A stretch of DNA of 64,000 nucleotides from Symbiodinium natans (Eukaryota > Sar > Dinophyceae > Suessiales > Symbiodiniaceae). Location of the stretch: NCBI GenBank assembly GCA_905221605.1, contig CAJNDS010001458.1, positions 1-64,000 of the forward strand. Direction: 5' to 3'. A model generated the notes under the pieces. The model was not told the origin of the DNA. It did not search any database and saw only the letters and a list, made by a program, of their open reading frames with translations. The translations under genes were made by a program, and so were the position numbers. This document shows positions 1 to 10,141 of the stretch, piece by piece; position 1 is the stretch's first letter, and the number at the start of each line of letters is the position of its first letter.

Positions 1-22
1 CACTATGTTCTCCATCACTTAG

Positions 23-610
23 TCAACACCTAGGTTTCGGCCCACAAAAGGGTCGACATGAGTTTTTTGGTGCTTGCTCCGTTTGACGAAAGTCTGATTT
101 GGTGGTGGTGCCGGTGCCGGCACTCGCACTGGTTGCGTTAGCGCTAGACATCATCAGAAGGAATGGAGGAGGAGAAAGAGCAGAAGGAAGAAGAACGGCA
201 GCAAAAACAACCATGCCAATTGGTGTGAGCACAACCTTTCCATCCAGGATGCTTGGGCTGGCGGAGTAGCCATTGTGGGAAACCCAGATGTGATCCCCAT
301 CTTTGTCTCCTTGAGGAGTGTGATGGACGGGCTTAGGGCTTCGGGCTTGCTATGAGGGCCGGACTGAAGTGTGCGTTTCGTCCGAAAAATTGAAGCTGAA
401 AACAAGCCCGGCGCCCTGAGAGAACAACCCTCTTGACACCGCCATCTTCTTCTCCTCCGTGGAGGACTCAACCCCAAGCAGAAGCTGGCAGATCAGCATA
501 TAAGCACCACCCCTGCAGTAGCTGATAGAAATGGACGGGTCTTTGGCAAAGTACTGCCCTGCTCCGAAGACCTGTCCAGCACGCCGTCCTGAGGGCACGG
601 ATTCTTGTTG
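23..610 (-). pseudogene. PARP-like ADP-ribosyltransferase catalytic-domain remnant
   Basis: One minus-strand frame from about 610 down to 23 reads through a segment with PARP catalytic signatures. The motif FGAGQYFAKDPSISISY matches the 'G.G.YFA..S.S..Y' loop that carries the tyrosine of the H-Y-[E/other] triad. It is followed by YMLICQLLLG (the usual strand after the loop), then GDHIWVSHNGYSASPSILDG and a hydrophobic tail. The frame is interrupted by one in-frame TAG at 350-352, which is either a short intron or a nonsense mutation. The N-terminal half of the domain, with the HG(T/S) NAD-binding motif, is not visible. The frame closes just upstream, where a MITE-like element sits at 611-716. 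PARP enzymes transfer ADP-ribose from NAD+ to proteins or nucleic acids. The family assignment rests on motifs only. This is probably a truncated exon or retrocopy rather than a working gene. Confidence 0.5.
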
Positions 611-716
611 GGATTTTGGTGCTTACGAAAAGAAGGGACCCCTGACATAGTCCCCCAAATGGTAGGATTCCCTTCTTATAAGGACCCCAAGAAGGTACCC
701 CTAATGTCGGAAAGCC
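611..716. mobile_element. MITE-like inverted-repeat element, family 1, copy 1
   Basis: About 105 bp with imperfect terminal inverted repeats. One end has a 'gcttacgaaaagaagggac' type sequence and the other 'cctaatgtcggaaagccc'. The internal landmarks 'tcccccaaatggtagga', 'cttataaggaccccaa' and 'aaggtaccc' recur at 2079-2160, 35051-35156 and 46605-46710. There is no coding capacity. It lies directly against the broken 5' edge of the PARP-like remnant. Confidence 0.55.
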
Positions 717-805
717 CAATTTGGCTTCCCAATCTCCAAACAATAACCAGGAGTCCCGCATCGACACCATTCCGGGCAACGGACAAGATGTTGCCCGGCG
801 CGGAG

Positions 806-842
806 CCTAAACCCTAAACCCTAAACCCTAAACCCTAAACCC
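806..842. repeat. Telomere-like CCCTAAA array
   Basis: Five consecutive perfect CCCTAAA units, the plant/dinoflagellate-type telomere heptamer, at an interstitial position. Confidence 0.9.
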
Positions 843-1209
843 CGAAGCTCTGCTGGCTTCCTCGAGTTCTTGGCCAGCTCAGCGAAGCGAGTCCTGTAGC
901 GCCAAGCCATCCAGGGATTTTCGATGCTCCAAAGCCCGACCATCTCCAAGCCGCTGCAGCGCGCCAGGCGCTCGCCCCAGAATCTGGAGATTTGTGAGAC
1001 TTCCGTGCTTGAGAGGCGCGTGATCGTCATGTTTTGATCCGGCTCTGCTGACGGCCCTTAAAACCTTTCCCCGGAGCTTTCGCCTGAGCAGCCCAGTAAC
1101 CACATTACAATAAGGGCACCCTTTTTTGGGTTGTTATTTTTATAAGGGAACCCAGTTGAACCCCCCCCCGCCCCCCCCAAAAAAAAACGGGGTAAAGGGT
1201 ACCACTGGG

Positions 1210-1607
1210 CTACCAAGTCGCCGAGCCCATGGAGCTGCCTTTGGCGCCGCCTTTGGCGCCCTTGAGTTCTTCACGCTTGGCGCAGCGGTCGCAGCGCCAG
1301 ATGCCAAGGGCGTCGCAACGGCGGCATTCGGAGACTCGCTCGAAGACGCCCTTCCCCTTGCACTTCGCGCACTTCGTGTTCTGTCCTTTGCCCTCCAACA
1401 GGTCAAGATGCTCTTCGCTTCTCCTGCACCCTTGCAGCCATCGCAGTACACGAATACCTCACCATGGCACCTCCAGCAGTCCATTGCGGCCACTGACTGC
1501 AGGAAACACTGAGGAACAAGCCAGAGGTTCCACTTTTGCAACTCAGTTGTCACATGTGCGGAGAAGCTGATGTCCAGTCCTGGAGGAAGCACCATCGCAC
1601 TAGGCAT
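1210..1607 (-). pseudogene. DnaJ-like cysteine-rich zinc-finger protein, frameshifted
   Basis: An ATG at 1607 opens a minus-strand frame with CWRCHGEV and CDGCKGAG. After about 1398 the coding sense continues in another frame with CAKCKGKG, CRRCDALG and CDRCAKRE, ending at a stop at 1210 after a lysine/glycine-rich tail. Five CxxC(x)G-like repeats in a row resemble the zinc-binding central domain of type I DnaJ/Hsp40 proteins and related small plastid/ER DnaJ-like zinc proteins; no J domain is present. The change of frame at a T/G-rich stretch implies a 1-nt indel (or a tiny intron). As written the protein would be cut after the second repeat. Probably a decayed retrocopy; a small zinc-finger protein with a sequencing indel is the alternative. 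Confidence 0.5.
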
Positions 1608-2540
1608 CCTGAATCCTAACAGCTGGCCTGACTACCTGCCTAAGCGGACGGAGCAAAAAGGGCTTAGACAGCACCGTGGAACGACCGTGTACTGCATGAG
1701 CGTTTGCATCCAACTAATGCAACTTCTCTCGTCGGCTGGATACACACCACGGGTCCTTCTACTTCTACTTTCTACTAGTAGTCATCAGAGTCATGTGGGT
1801 AGATCATAAACACCAAGGGTAACACATGAGGAACCCCCGGAGGGGCCCACCCCAAGAGCACGGACGGGACATCGGAGCACGAAGCCCCTTGAGCCTGTTA
1901 TCTGCCATACTCGTACAGCTTGGGAAACTGCTCCTTGTAGACCCGGAACAACTTCCTTTCGTCGCAGGATTTGAATCAGGTCTCAAAGCTAACCTGTATT
2001 CTGTATAAATCTAAGGACTCAAAGTGCAAACCAGCTCGGCGTTTCCGGGGGCAATGTTGAGAGGCCTTTTTTTTTTTGCAGTGGGGTGCCTTATTGGGGT
2101 CTTTCTTATAAGGGCATCCTACCATTTGGGGGTCTAAACCCCTATTTTCGTAAACCCCCACATTTGTCATGCTTGTGGAGAAATTGGACCTCCAACACCA
2201 AGCAAATATACAGTGTTTAGAATTGTGCAAGAGACTGGCAACCCCGGTGCCTGGAGCTTGGGAGCCATCCTCCCTACCCCGCCTGATATTGCCGGAGCTC
2301 GATGCACAGTCCTTATATACATGAGTGGAAGGGTGCTCTATGGTTCGAACCCCAAATACCTGCAACAATGTTCTAAGAATCAGAATGTCCCATTTCGCGC
2401 TCCATGAAAGCTCATGAAGCAAACTGCGTGCGTACAAACCCTTATGCATTAGGCTCAGAATTGCATAATTAGCCGATCAGATAGGCATATGAGATTGCAT
2501 GGGACGACGGATCGCATAACGTGTACCGCACAGGGACACG
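1608..2540. other. Intergenic, no convincing gene
   Basis: Only short open frames with no recognisable domain. A family-1 MITE-like element lies at 2079-2160. Confidence 0.4.
2079..2160. mobile_element. MITE-like element, family 1, copy 2 (left end shortened)
   Basis: It shares 'ggggtgccttattggggtc', 'cttataagggcatcctacca', 'atttgggggtctaa' and the end 'tattttcgtaaaccccca' with the copy at 46605-46710 and, inverted, with those at 611-716 and 35051-35156. The left terminus runs into a T-tract, so this copy is probably truncated. Confidence 0.55.
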
Positions 2541-2780
2541 GTTTAGGGTTTAGGGTTTAGGGTTTAGGGTTTAGGGTTTAGGGTTTAGGTTTAGGGGTTA
2601 GGGTTTAGGGTTTAGGGTTTAGGAGGGTTTAGGGTTTTAGGTTTTAGGGTTTTAGTTTTCGGGTTTGGGTTAGGTTTAGGGTTTAGGGTTTAGGGTTTAG
2701 GGTTTTTAGGTTTTAGGGTTTAGGGTTTAGGGGGGGGTTTTAGGGTTTTTTAGGGTTTAGGGTTTAGGGTTTTTAGGGTT
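2541..2780. repeat. Degenerate TTTAGGG telomere-like array
   Basis: About 240 bp of TTTAGGG units. The first seven are near perfect; the rest carry base changes and insertions (ttttaggg, ttcggg, ggggggg). A shorter run resumes at about 2976-3008. The flanking DNA from about 2,800 to 3,870 holds no gene I can support, only further short TTTAGGG runs at about 3,282 and 3,432. Confidence 0.85.
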
Positions 2781-3607
2781 AACTGCGACGCTGCTAGTTC
2801 TCTTCCGACATGGGCTTCCCAACGTGAGCCAAAACCGATGCTGAGACACCGTTTGTTGCAGAGCTCGTCGCCCCATGTAAAACGAACAGGTCCGATCCGC
2901 AGCTGTCACGCTCTGGGTAATACTGGTTTGAATCATGCGCCTCTGGGCCGCTCCCCACAAAACCGCTCAAGATTGAAGGGTTTTAAGGTTTAGGTTTAGG
3001 GTTTAGGGATTCCATGCGGTGTAGCGCAATTGTGTCGGCAGCAGGGGGCAACTCCAATCACGTGTTCTAAATTTCCAGCAGTTGCACAGTCCAATGCTGT
3101 TTGAACTGCCGGCGCAGGTGCTTCTCATCACGGGGCTCTAGCACAAGTTAAAAAAAAAGGCCATTTTTTGCCGTGTGCCCCCAGGTTGACTCACAAAGGC
3201 TCAGTTGCCTTAGCACTGACGACGCTCGATGCCTCAAATTCTGCATGCACTTGCATGTTCGTCCCCTGCTTATACCATTCAGGGTTTAGGGTTTAGGGTT
3301 TTAGGGCTTGCCCACCCGACCGGTGAAACATCCCTCCTCCTCGAGGCCTTATCGACATCTAACAGGGCTCAGGAGTCCCTCGCAAAACCCTGAAAACTAC
3401 CTGGAAGGTTCATGCTACTTGCTAACCTAGGGGTTTAGGGTTTTAGGGTCATGGCACTTATATACCAATTATAACCTGTACTTATAGCCCCTTTTAAACG
3501 GGGCCCCAAGGCCCGAATATGGTTTCGAAGCCACAGTTTACATTGGTTCAAAAGTACAGAAACCTCCAAGTACCTAGGAAAGGTTTTCCCCTCAAAAGGT
3601 TGCAAGG

Positions 3608-3795
3608 CCCCCCCCCCCCCCCCCCAAAAAAAAAAAAAGGCAGGCACCTCAATGGTGGGCCCCTGCAGCAGCAGGCTCTCACTGAGGATCCACTTCCGTA
3701 CGTCAGACATGGCGCCGAGCTTGGACTCCACCTGTGCCCGGCTTACTCTAGGGGCCTGAATAATTCGAATCGGTTTTTTTTTTTGGGGGGGGGGG
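3608..3795. repeat. Homopolymer pair poly(C)/poly(A) and poly(T)/poly(G)
   Basis: An 18-base C run followed by a 13-base A run (3608-3638) is mirrored about 135 bp later by a T run followed by a G run (about 3773-3795), so the two tracts are inverted complements and could pair. Nothing coding lies between them. Confidence 0.5.
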
Positions 3796-3872
3796 TTCTT
3801 CTAGTATAATTGCCAAGGGACCATCAGGGAATATGAGTTGTTTTTTTGACCCCTGGAGTTTGAGGGTTTGTG

Positions 3873-3972
3873 TTGGGATGTCCCCCCTTTTACTCACAGT
3901 CCTGCTATAGGGATTGTAGTACCCCCTAGTACACTCCCATTCAGGACTGTTAGTATAAGGGGGAACAGCCCA
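3873..3972. mobile_element. MITE-like element, family 3, copy 1
   Basis: Roughly 100 bp with terminal inverted repeats: 'ttgggatgtccccccttt...acagtcc' at the left and 'ggactgttagtataaggg...gaacagcccaa' at the right. Related copies are at 11952-12022, 38528-38610 and 45296-45394. Confidence 0.65.
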
Positions 3973-4840
3973 AGCTTTGGGTTTGGAGGGCTTCTGCTTC
4001 TTTAGTGTAAGGCTACATCGCGCAGCATTCGACGGCGCGGCGATAGCAGATGAACCGGCTGAGACTTAGCTTGCGCCGACCTGGCCCTCTTTCCTCTTTG
4101 AACGTACACACCGCATCATGCACTGCGACATGCTGCGGAACTCGGTTGAAGGCAAACGGCAGGCGCAGCGCTCCACCATGCATGCGTGCCCACGTGATGC
4201 CACTTTCCCCTTTTTGCATCCAAACCGCTCTGCCCCGAACCCCAAACCCGCAATGCACACCCCTCGTCAAAAACCAGAAAGAGAAACAAGGCTGCAAGGG
4301 CATCAAGGCAAGTCCGGCAACCGCATTTTGGGATGCAGCATCAATGCAAACCAATTTGGGACCACTACTCGAAATCTACACTGGCAAGATGAGGGGTAGA
4401 CGCAAGCTGTGACTTTCAAGTTGCATCCGCCCGAAACACCTAAGGCCCCCCCGGACCAAGCCACTTCTCGCTCTACTGTGATACCCAGTGCGCTAGTCTT
4501 CAGCCAACGCACACCCGAACGAGGGAAACCAAAACCACACAGGTCAGACCCTAAACCCTGAAACCTGAACCCTAAACGCTCAGATCCCGCGTCTTGCCGC
4601 GCATTTATTCGGGCGGGGCTTGCGGGAATGGCAAAAACCTCGCAAATACCGTATTTCTCGTCGGTGAGGGCAACAGCAAGAAGGATTATGTTAACATCCT
4701 GTTTTTATTAGAAGTGCATGTTAGTGTAGAACGCGTCAGGCGGTGGCGGGCGTGGAGCGTAGTGCAAACAATCCAAGGGTAAACCCTTGTTGAGGGCTGG
4801 AGGGTTAAGGAGAGGGGTCTGGGGGCTTTGCTGGAAGGGA

Positions 4841-4945
4841 ACACTGCTTTGGGCGTGTCCTTGAGGGTACACTGCTTTGGGCGTGTCCTTGAGGGTACAC
4901 TGCTTTGGGCGTGTCCTTGAGGGTACACTGCTTTGGGCGTGTCTT
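4841..4945. repeat. 28-bp minisatellite, about 3.7 copies
   Basis: The unit reads cactgctttgggcgtgtc plus cttgagggta. It is repeated head to tail with essentially no divergence until the last partial copy, which runs into 'ttaattagaggg'. Confidence 0.85.
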
Positions 4946-4992
4946 AATTAGAGGGAACATTTTTTGGGGGTGGACTTGCAAGGCGCAGTCTC

Positions 4993-5167
4993 CATGGACG
5001 CTCTGACCATTCGCACGCACTGGTCACACGGACATCATCGTGCGGGCATGGATGCTCTGGCCATTCGAACGCACTCGTCACACGGACGTAATCACAGTGT
5101 GGGCATGGATGCTCTGGACATTCGAACGCACTGGTCACACGGACGTTATCATCGTGCAGGCATGGAT
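4993..5167. repeat. 54/57-bp tandem repeats, three copies
   Basis: Successive units start at 4993, 5047, 5104 and (partial) 5161, each beginning catggaygctctg. All spacings are multiples of three, and a plus-strand frame through them reads an 18-19-residue repeat (MDALxIRTHWSHGR...). It may be a minisatellite whose period keeps frame or a piece of a repetitive protein. No start or flanking domain supports a gene. Confidence 0.6.
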
Positions 5168-5383
5168 TGGCGGGAAAGCGCAACCACGTGGAGGGCGCGC
5201 TGAATTTTAAGCCCAAAAGCCGCGATGTCTCGGTGTGCGCAGTTTTAACGACATGTCCTTGGCTGCGGCGTAACGTGCGGTCTGTGGGCTAAACCCGAAT
5301 TACTACAGCAGGCCATCAGTTCGAAGCACATGCAGGCGTGTGGGGTTTCGAGTTTCGGGCCCTAGGGCTTCGTGACACGTTCC

Positions 5384-5504
5384 ACTAATTGCTGAAGAAC
5401 CCCCAAAAACTAAAAAAGCACCATTCTTCCTTATTAAGGGGAATATAGGGAATATTATTGTTGATTCTTTTCGGGTTCTTAAACCCTAAACCCTAAACCC
5501 TAAA
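5384..5504. mobile_element. MITE-like element, family 2, copy 1, abutting CCCTAAA repeats
   Basis: The left end 'ctaattgctgaagaaccccc' matches the family-2 terminus (ctactagttgcttaagaacc). The interior has 'ttcttccttattaagggga', and the right end 'tcgggttcttaaaccc' is cut short by three CCCTAAA units (5481-5504). Full-length relatives lie at 10793-10892 and 46956-47060. Confidence 0.5.
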
Positions 5505-6091
5505 GTTGGTTTAAGGTGCAGTGCCTCGCGTGGGTGGCGAGCATGGCACAGACCTAAGACCAGTCCTGGAGTTCAGACCGAGAGTTCAGGGTTTTTTTGC
5601 CACCCGACTAGCCACGGCAATGCGGGGTACAAGGTCGGAAACTAGAAAGAAGAACTGTCACCCCCAGGCTGTGTGTGTAACGGCCACAGGGGATATCGCC
5701 CATAAGGCATTCATGGTAGGACAATGTTATCGGATTGAAAGTTTGTCTGGGGGGGGTTCCGCGCCTGGACCAAGCATGACCGTAGATTCATGTCACATGT
5801 TGACCGGCAACCCGTAAATAGCACAACCGGACTACACCCCCCCCCCCGTATCTTAGCACAGTAAAGCAGATACCTTGGCCTGCGGTACTGGCTTGGTTGA
5901 TGACTTTGTACAACTATGCCAGGTCTCCACCCACCTTGCTTCCTCCAGGAACCAGTTGCCAGTACAACCAGCCTATGGCAGCCTATGCCATACCAGGTAA
6001 GGGGAAGGGAACTTATATGGATAGGCGGCAGGCCTGGACGATTCTATCGAGCACCTCATTGGGTGCTGTGACCAACATGCTCAAAGGAGGG
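5505..6091. other. Intergenic, no supported gene
   Basis: Short open frames only. 6092-6340 and 6585-6785 on the minus strand look coding-like (acidic/hydrophobic peptide, and a helix-forming stretch around AKKSQALLLDSLQVLKEMLQ). They may be 3' exons of the membrane-protein gene that ends its main frame at 6898; this is an inference. Confidence 0.3.
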
Positions 6092-6897
6092 CTACATCAG
6101 GAGGCTGCCATGCATGCTCGTAGTTGCTGCAGGCGGCCGATTGCCTGAGGGGCCTTGACTATCACGGCCACTAAAACCCGTCCTCGGTTGTACGCCAATG
6201 AACGTCAAGATGCGGGCGCTGCTCTTTGAACGGGGCCAGTATGTCTCCAGTAGGACGGGTGCATCGTGCAAAAGGACGAAATCCAAGTCTGCATCAACAA
6301 AATTCACACGACGGCCCAGTTTGCCCGGAGGCCTGAACAATGACAGGCATGAGTGTGCCTAGGGCCTTTGGCATTGGAGGCTCTGGCAGCAAAAGGTTTA
6401 GGGTTTAGTGATGTTGAGGGTATATCTGCATAACCGCCGCCATCAGATTATCGCAAGGTCCAATGTCTGAATGCAGGCCTGAGTTCAGGGTGATTTAGAG
6501 TTCTTGACAGGAAAAGCACGCAAGGGTGGCCGTTTTGTCACCAGTGGCCGTCACAGTAGGTGCGCATACATCTCTCCAGGCAAGCTACCCCTTCTGACCT
6601 CCGAAATTGTCACCATAGCGTAGACAGGCTATTCCCGTACCACCAACAGGTATGACATAAGCTTGCAACATTTCCTTGAGGACTTGCAGGGAATCCAGCA
6701 GCAGGGCCTGACTTTTCTTTGCGGTCTCCACATTAATCGGGCCTCTCATCCTCGTCACACGGGGAGCTGTGGAGAAGTAAGCCACGTTGATGCATCACAG
6801 GATCCTTGCTTACCATCAGGGTTTGAGGCCACCACACCGTGAGGTGTGACAAGGCCTCGCCCAATTTGGAAAGTGCACGAGCTCCGTCCTCCGTCTG

Positions 6898-8319
6898 TCA
6901 ATGTGTGGTCGCATTGAAGGCACACAGACCCTCCTCCACAGTATGGCGAAGCTGAGCAATAATGCTGCGGCCTTGCTTGACTAGTGGAAGTTGACTGTCG
7001 ACTAGGATCTCTATGCAGCTACTACAGGGGAGGCATGTCTGGGCCAGATTGCCCCCCCTGACCAGTGGAGAGTGGTTACAGGCTGCGCGGAAGCAATTGA
7101 AAAACTCCTGAAGAAGGCAAGCGGACTCCGGCAGACCCCATTGCTCCAACAGCGCCTGCAGAAACAAACTCCCAGAAGGGTTGTACTCCAAGAAATCCAA
7201 GAGCTCCTTGGCCGTGCAGCTCTCATAGGTGATGTCAGATGAGTGCAGGGTCCAATGTGTGAAGTCCGCCGTCCCCATTGAGCATATTGCAGTAACAGAG
7301 CATTCCACAACTGTCGGGTCATGTGTCAGCAACTCTGGAAGCCGAAGTGACCAGCGCCAGTGCTCGCACAAGTTGCTGACTGTGCCAACAGGCCGTGCTT
7401 CCGTCATACTTCGGGCAAGCCATATCTGGCAAAAGTCAATGATGTCGGCAAGGCGTTCATACCCTGCATTGTAGATTCGACTGAGCGAGCCTGCAATCAA
7501 AAGGCACGGCAGCGAATAGCTGAGCAGCAATAGCATAAGGCTGATGACCACAAAGGCTTCCGACCAAGACTGCCTCAGCAATACACGCAGACAGCTGACT
7601 TGACAGTTCTGATAGAAGCCGTAGCGCTGATGGGAATGAAAGGCATCAAAAGAGATATGCCTCGGAAATGAAAGATACAACGGAATCTCTATGGCAGGCT
7701 GGCGTTCCTGCAATCCCCCATCAAGAGCTGTCCGTTCCTCAATCATCAACTGCCCATTCAGTGAGTACGTGTTCGACAGGTAGCGTGTGTTCTCCAGCAC
7801 CACTTCGGTGTGAAAGAAGCACCCATGCGTCCTGAAGAGCTGAAGTCTTGCATTGGCCTCATGCTCCCCCACGCCGAAGGCTAAAAAGAGTTCGCTCGAG
7901 AGCGAGATTGAGAGCCGCGTCTGGCGAGCTCGCCACACAGGGATCAAAGCTGCACGCAGCAGCAGCCAAGCCAATGGGGCATCCACCCAAAAGGAATCTG
8001 CTGAACACATGAGCTCTGCCAGACAGGCTCCTGAGAGCACATCGACTGCCACACAAGTAGTGAAATACAATGTACAAGTTGGCAGCTGGCTGACAATCAG
8101 CAGTCCAAGCACTGCTATCCCTCGGGCAATGCCATCAAGAAAAGAAAGTCTGTAAGTTCCCATTGAACTCACCAGGACTGCTGTGGCAAGATGCGCGATC
8201 CGCAAAAGAGTCCTGCCAAACAGCCGGAGCTCGCAATGCATCAAGCTCCAGACGACACAGCGAAGGAATGTGGGAATTCCTCCAGTCAGCCAGACTTGGC
8301 GGAGCACGGGATCTGTCAT
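6898..8319 (-). CDS. Multi-pass membrane protein, C-terminal segment (473 codons)
   Basis: An uninterrupted frame from ATG 8319 to TGA 6898. Hydrophobic stretches fit membrane segments at about residues 20-50, 62-98, 106-128 and 250-278. A long polar loop lies between the third and fourth, and a Cys-containing C-terminal soluble region follows. I do not recognise the family. The ATG lies 4 nt after the stop of the preceding frame (8324-9181), so the two are almost certainly one original coding sequence separated by a 1-nt shift. Past the TGA the same frame stays open and protein-like for about 30 codons (EDGARALSKLGEALSHL...). The stop may therefore be a mutation, or the true gene may run on through a small intron. 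Location is inferred to be a membrane; function unknown. Confidence 0.55.
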   Translation of the reverse strand: MTDPVLRQVWLTGGIPTFLRCVVWSLMHCELRLFGRTLLRIAHLATAVLVSSMGTYRLSFLDGIARGIAVLGLLIVSQLPTCTLYFTTCVAVDVLSGACLAELMCSADSFWVDAPLAWLLLRAALIPVWRARQTRLSISLSSELFLAFGVGEHEANARLQLFRTHGCFFHTEVVLENTRYLSNTYSLNGQLMIEERTALDGGLQERQPAIEIPLYLSFPRHISFDAFHSHQRYGFYQNCQVSCLRVLLRQSWSEAFVVISLMLLLLSYSLPCLLIAGSLSRIYNAGYERLADIIDFCQIWLARSMTEARPVGTVSNLCEHWRWSLRLPELLTHDPTVVECSVTAICSMGTADFTHWTLHSSDITYESCTAKELLDFLEYNPSGSLFLQALLEQWGLPESACLLQEFFNCFRAACNHSPLVRGGNLAQTCLPCSSCIEILVDSQLPLVKQGRSIIAQLRHTVEEGLCAFNATTH

Positions 8320-8323
8320 GATG

Positions 8324-9214
8324 CTAAACGGTTACTAAACGGGCCCATACACCCTCATCTGCCGAAGCTAGGACTGTGGCCTGGAAGGCCAGGCTAGTGT
8401 GCTCCACCGTGCGACCCAAAGCTTCACTAAGGTTTGCAAAGGAGGCTCCTGCTGCATGCGCAACAAGTCTCACGCCTGTGGAACCTGATCCATAGATCAT
8501 CTGGCTACTTGCGGCGAGTTTCAAGTGATCCGTGTCCTCGAGGATCTCCACAGCACCGCTGCACACACTATCATGGCAAGTTGCATGAGCAGTATACGTG
8601 CCAGATAGCTTGGACAGATCCAGATTGCTGGCCGAGCCCGTCAGCGCTAGCCCATCAAACTGCAAAGGCAGGTTGCGATGAACTCGCCGAAGAATGCTCC
8701 CAGGCCGGAACATGTACGGAACCCCTGAGCCGTCGCCTGCCGGACTGCCCTGAGACTCTCTGCCGGACATGAACGTCCAGTTAGCAAAATCAGCACATTC
8801 ATTACTGGTAGTAACCCATTTGACCTGGCCAGCATCGTAAAGTCTCAAACGCACCTGCCCTGGCATCGGGGAGCTCAAGGCCGCAGTGACAAACGTTTGC
8901 TGCGCCTGTAAGAGGTCCTCATGATATTGAGCCACTTTGAGCATGGACACTGTGGAGGCGGCTACATGACCACATTCGAGCTCAGACAAGTCCTTTTGAG
9001 CTCGATTCGTGTTGATGCTGCGAGACTCAGCGCAAGAGACGCCGTAGGCTTGGCATCCAGGATGCCCTTTATAGGCTGCGCATCGCCCCTGGTCCCGAAA
9101 TAAGCTCCACTGACTGCGTACTCTCAACCAGAGCTCTGCAAGCACATAGCACAAGGGCGCACTGCTGGAGGTGTCCAGCAATTCTGCTGCATCAAATGCG
9201 CGCAGAAATACACA
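8324..9214 (-). CDS. Membrane protein, middle extracytoplasmic-like segment
   Basis: A minus-strand frame of about 290 codons, rich in small polar residues and cysteines, with no strong membrane segment. It joins naturally at its start to the hydrophobic frame above (shift near 9215) and at its end to the frame beginning at 8319. The open reading extends above the first listed methionine position (9181), so that position is not a real start. The content (several Cys, NWT- and NLS-type glycosylation sites) fits a lumenal or extracellular domain between membrane segments. No family was recognised. Frame shifts at both ends mean either a decayed gene copy or base-call indels. Confidence 0.5.
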   Translation of the reverse strand, partial: CVFLRAFDAAELLDTSSSAPLCYVLAELWLRVRSQWSLFRDQGRCAAYKGHPGCQAYGVSCAESRSINTNRAQKDLSELECGHVAASTVSMLKVAQYHEDLLQAQQTFVTAALSSPMPGQVRLRLYDAGQVKWVTTSNECADFANWTFMSGRESQGSPAGDGSGVPYMFRPGSILRRVHRNLPLQFDGLALTGSASNLDLSKLSGTYTAHATCHDSVCSGAVEILEDTDHLKLAASSQMIYGSGSTGVRLVAHAAGASFANLSEALGRTVEHTSLAFQATVLASADEGVWARLVTV

Positions 9215-10086
9215 CGCTCCAGAAGGGACATATCCTCCATTATCAAAAGCTCCTCAGGTGCATGCAGTACGGCCAATGCTTGCACTTCTGATGCAGTTTC
9301 CACGAGCATCACAACATGTCCTGGCAGCCTCGCATGCGGCATGAACTTCCAAGCCAGATGCCACACGGATGCAATGGCAGGAATGGCGCACAAGGCTAGC
9401 AAGACAGGTCCGGGAATTCCCCAAAGCAGGCCTGCGCAGAAGTAATGCACATAAAGGGCCGGTCCCGGCCGCACCTGCGCACGTGTGGGCTCAGAATATA
9501 GGCTGCAAGATCAAGTTCTAGCCACTGCAGCAATAGGGCGGCCCGAAGTACCATGCTCAACGGCATAGTGCTCGCAGTAAGGAAGGACACTAACAATGAA
9601 AGGGCCGGCAGCACCCAGAGTGCAGTTGTGCAAGGCCCAGATATTTGCTTGGCCCTGCCATAAAAGGAGCAGTGTATAGGCTCTGCGGGCATGAAAGCAT
9701 GGGTCGAAGCCCGAAGAAGACCCAGTGCGCATAGCCTCCGGGAGAAGATTCTGCGCGGAGTCCTTGTGACTCGGGCTTGGCACCCAGGAACGAGCCCACT
9801 GATGGCCCCGATTCCAGCACGAAGGACCCTGCACACGGCCACAGTAGGATCCCTCTGGAATGTACGAGGCGTCGCTGAGAAGAATGCTCCCGTTGGCCTG
9901 TCCAAAGCACTCCTGCAGGACGTGCAGGGACGTGTGGTAACTGCTCCGCCGCACTGCCTTTGGTTGAAGCTCACTCAAGTTGGCAGGAAATGGCCCCTGC
10001 CAGAAATTCCAGGCTTCGGTCCCAGCCCTAGGGCAGAGTGGGGCGGTCCCACCCAGCCACGTCAGGAAAGAGTGAAAGAATAACAT
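9124..10086 (-). CDS. Membrane protein, N-terminal segment with signal peptide
   Basis: ATG at 10086 begins MLFFHSFLTWLGGTAPLC, a credible signal peptide or first membrane segment. The supplied open frame starts 15 nt earlier at a GTG, which I reject as a start. The frame meets an in-frame TGA at 9511-9513 and then stays open to 9124, with a membrane segment around LLWGIPGPVLLALCAIPAIA. In the interval about 9640-9480 a different frame gives a far more hydrophobic, membrane-like peptide (ALSLLVSFLTASTMPLSMVL), which suggests two compensating indels. Together with the two downstream segments this would make a protein of roughly 1,050 residues. Unrecognised family; probably a pseudogene or a gene with unrecognised short introns. 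Confidence 0.5.
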
Positions 10087-10141
10087 GGCCAAAACCCTCA
10101 CTGCTATGTCCTCATTACAATTTGAAGACAGACCATGCTTA

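Noticed and set aside
2320-2365. A 'ggttcgaacccc' word like a tRNA T-loop
   Set aside because: No acceptor stem, D-arm or anticodon arm could be built around it.
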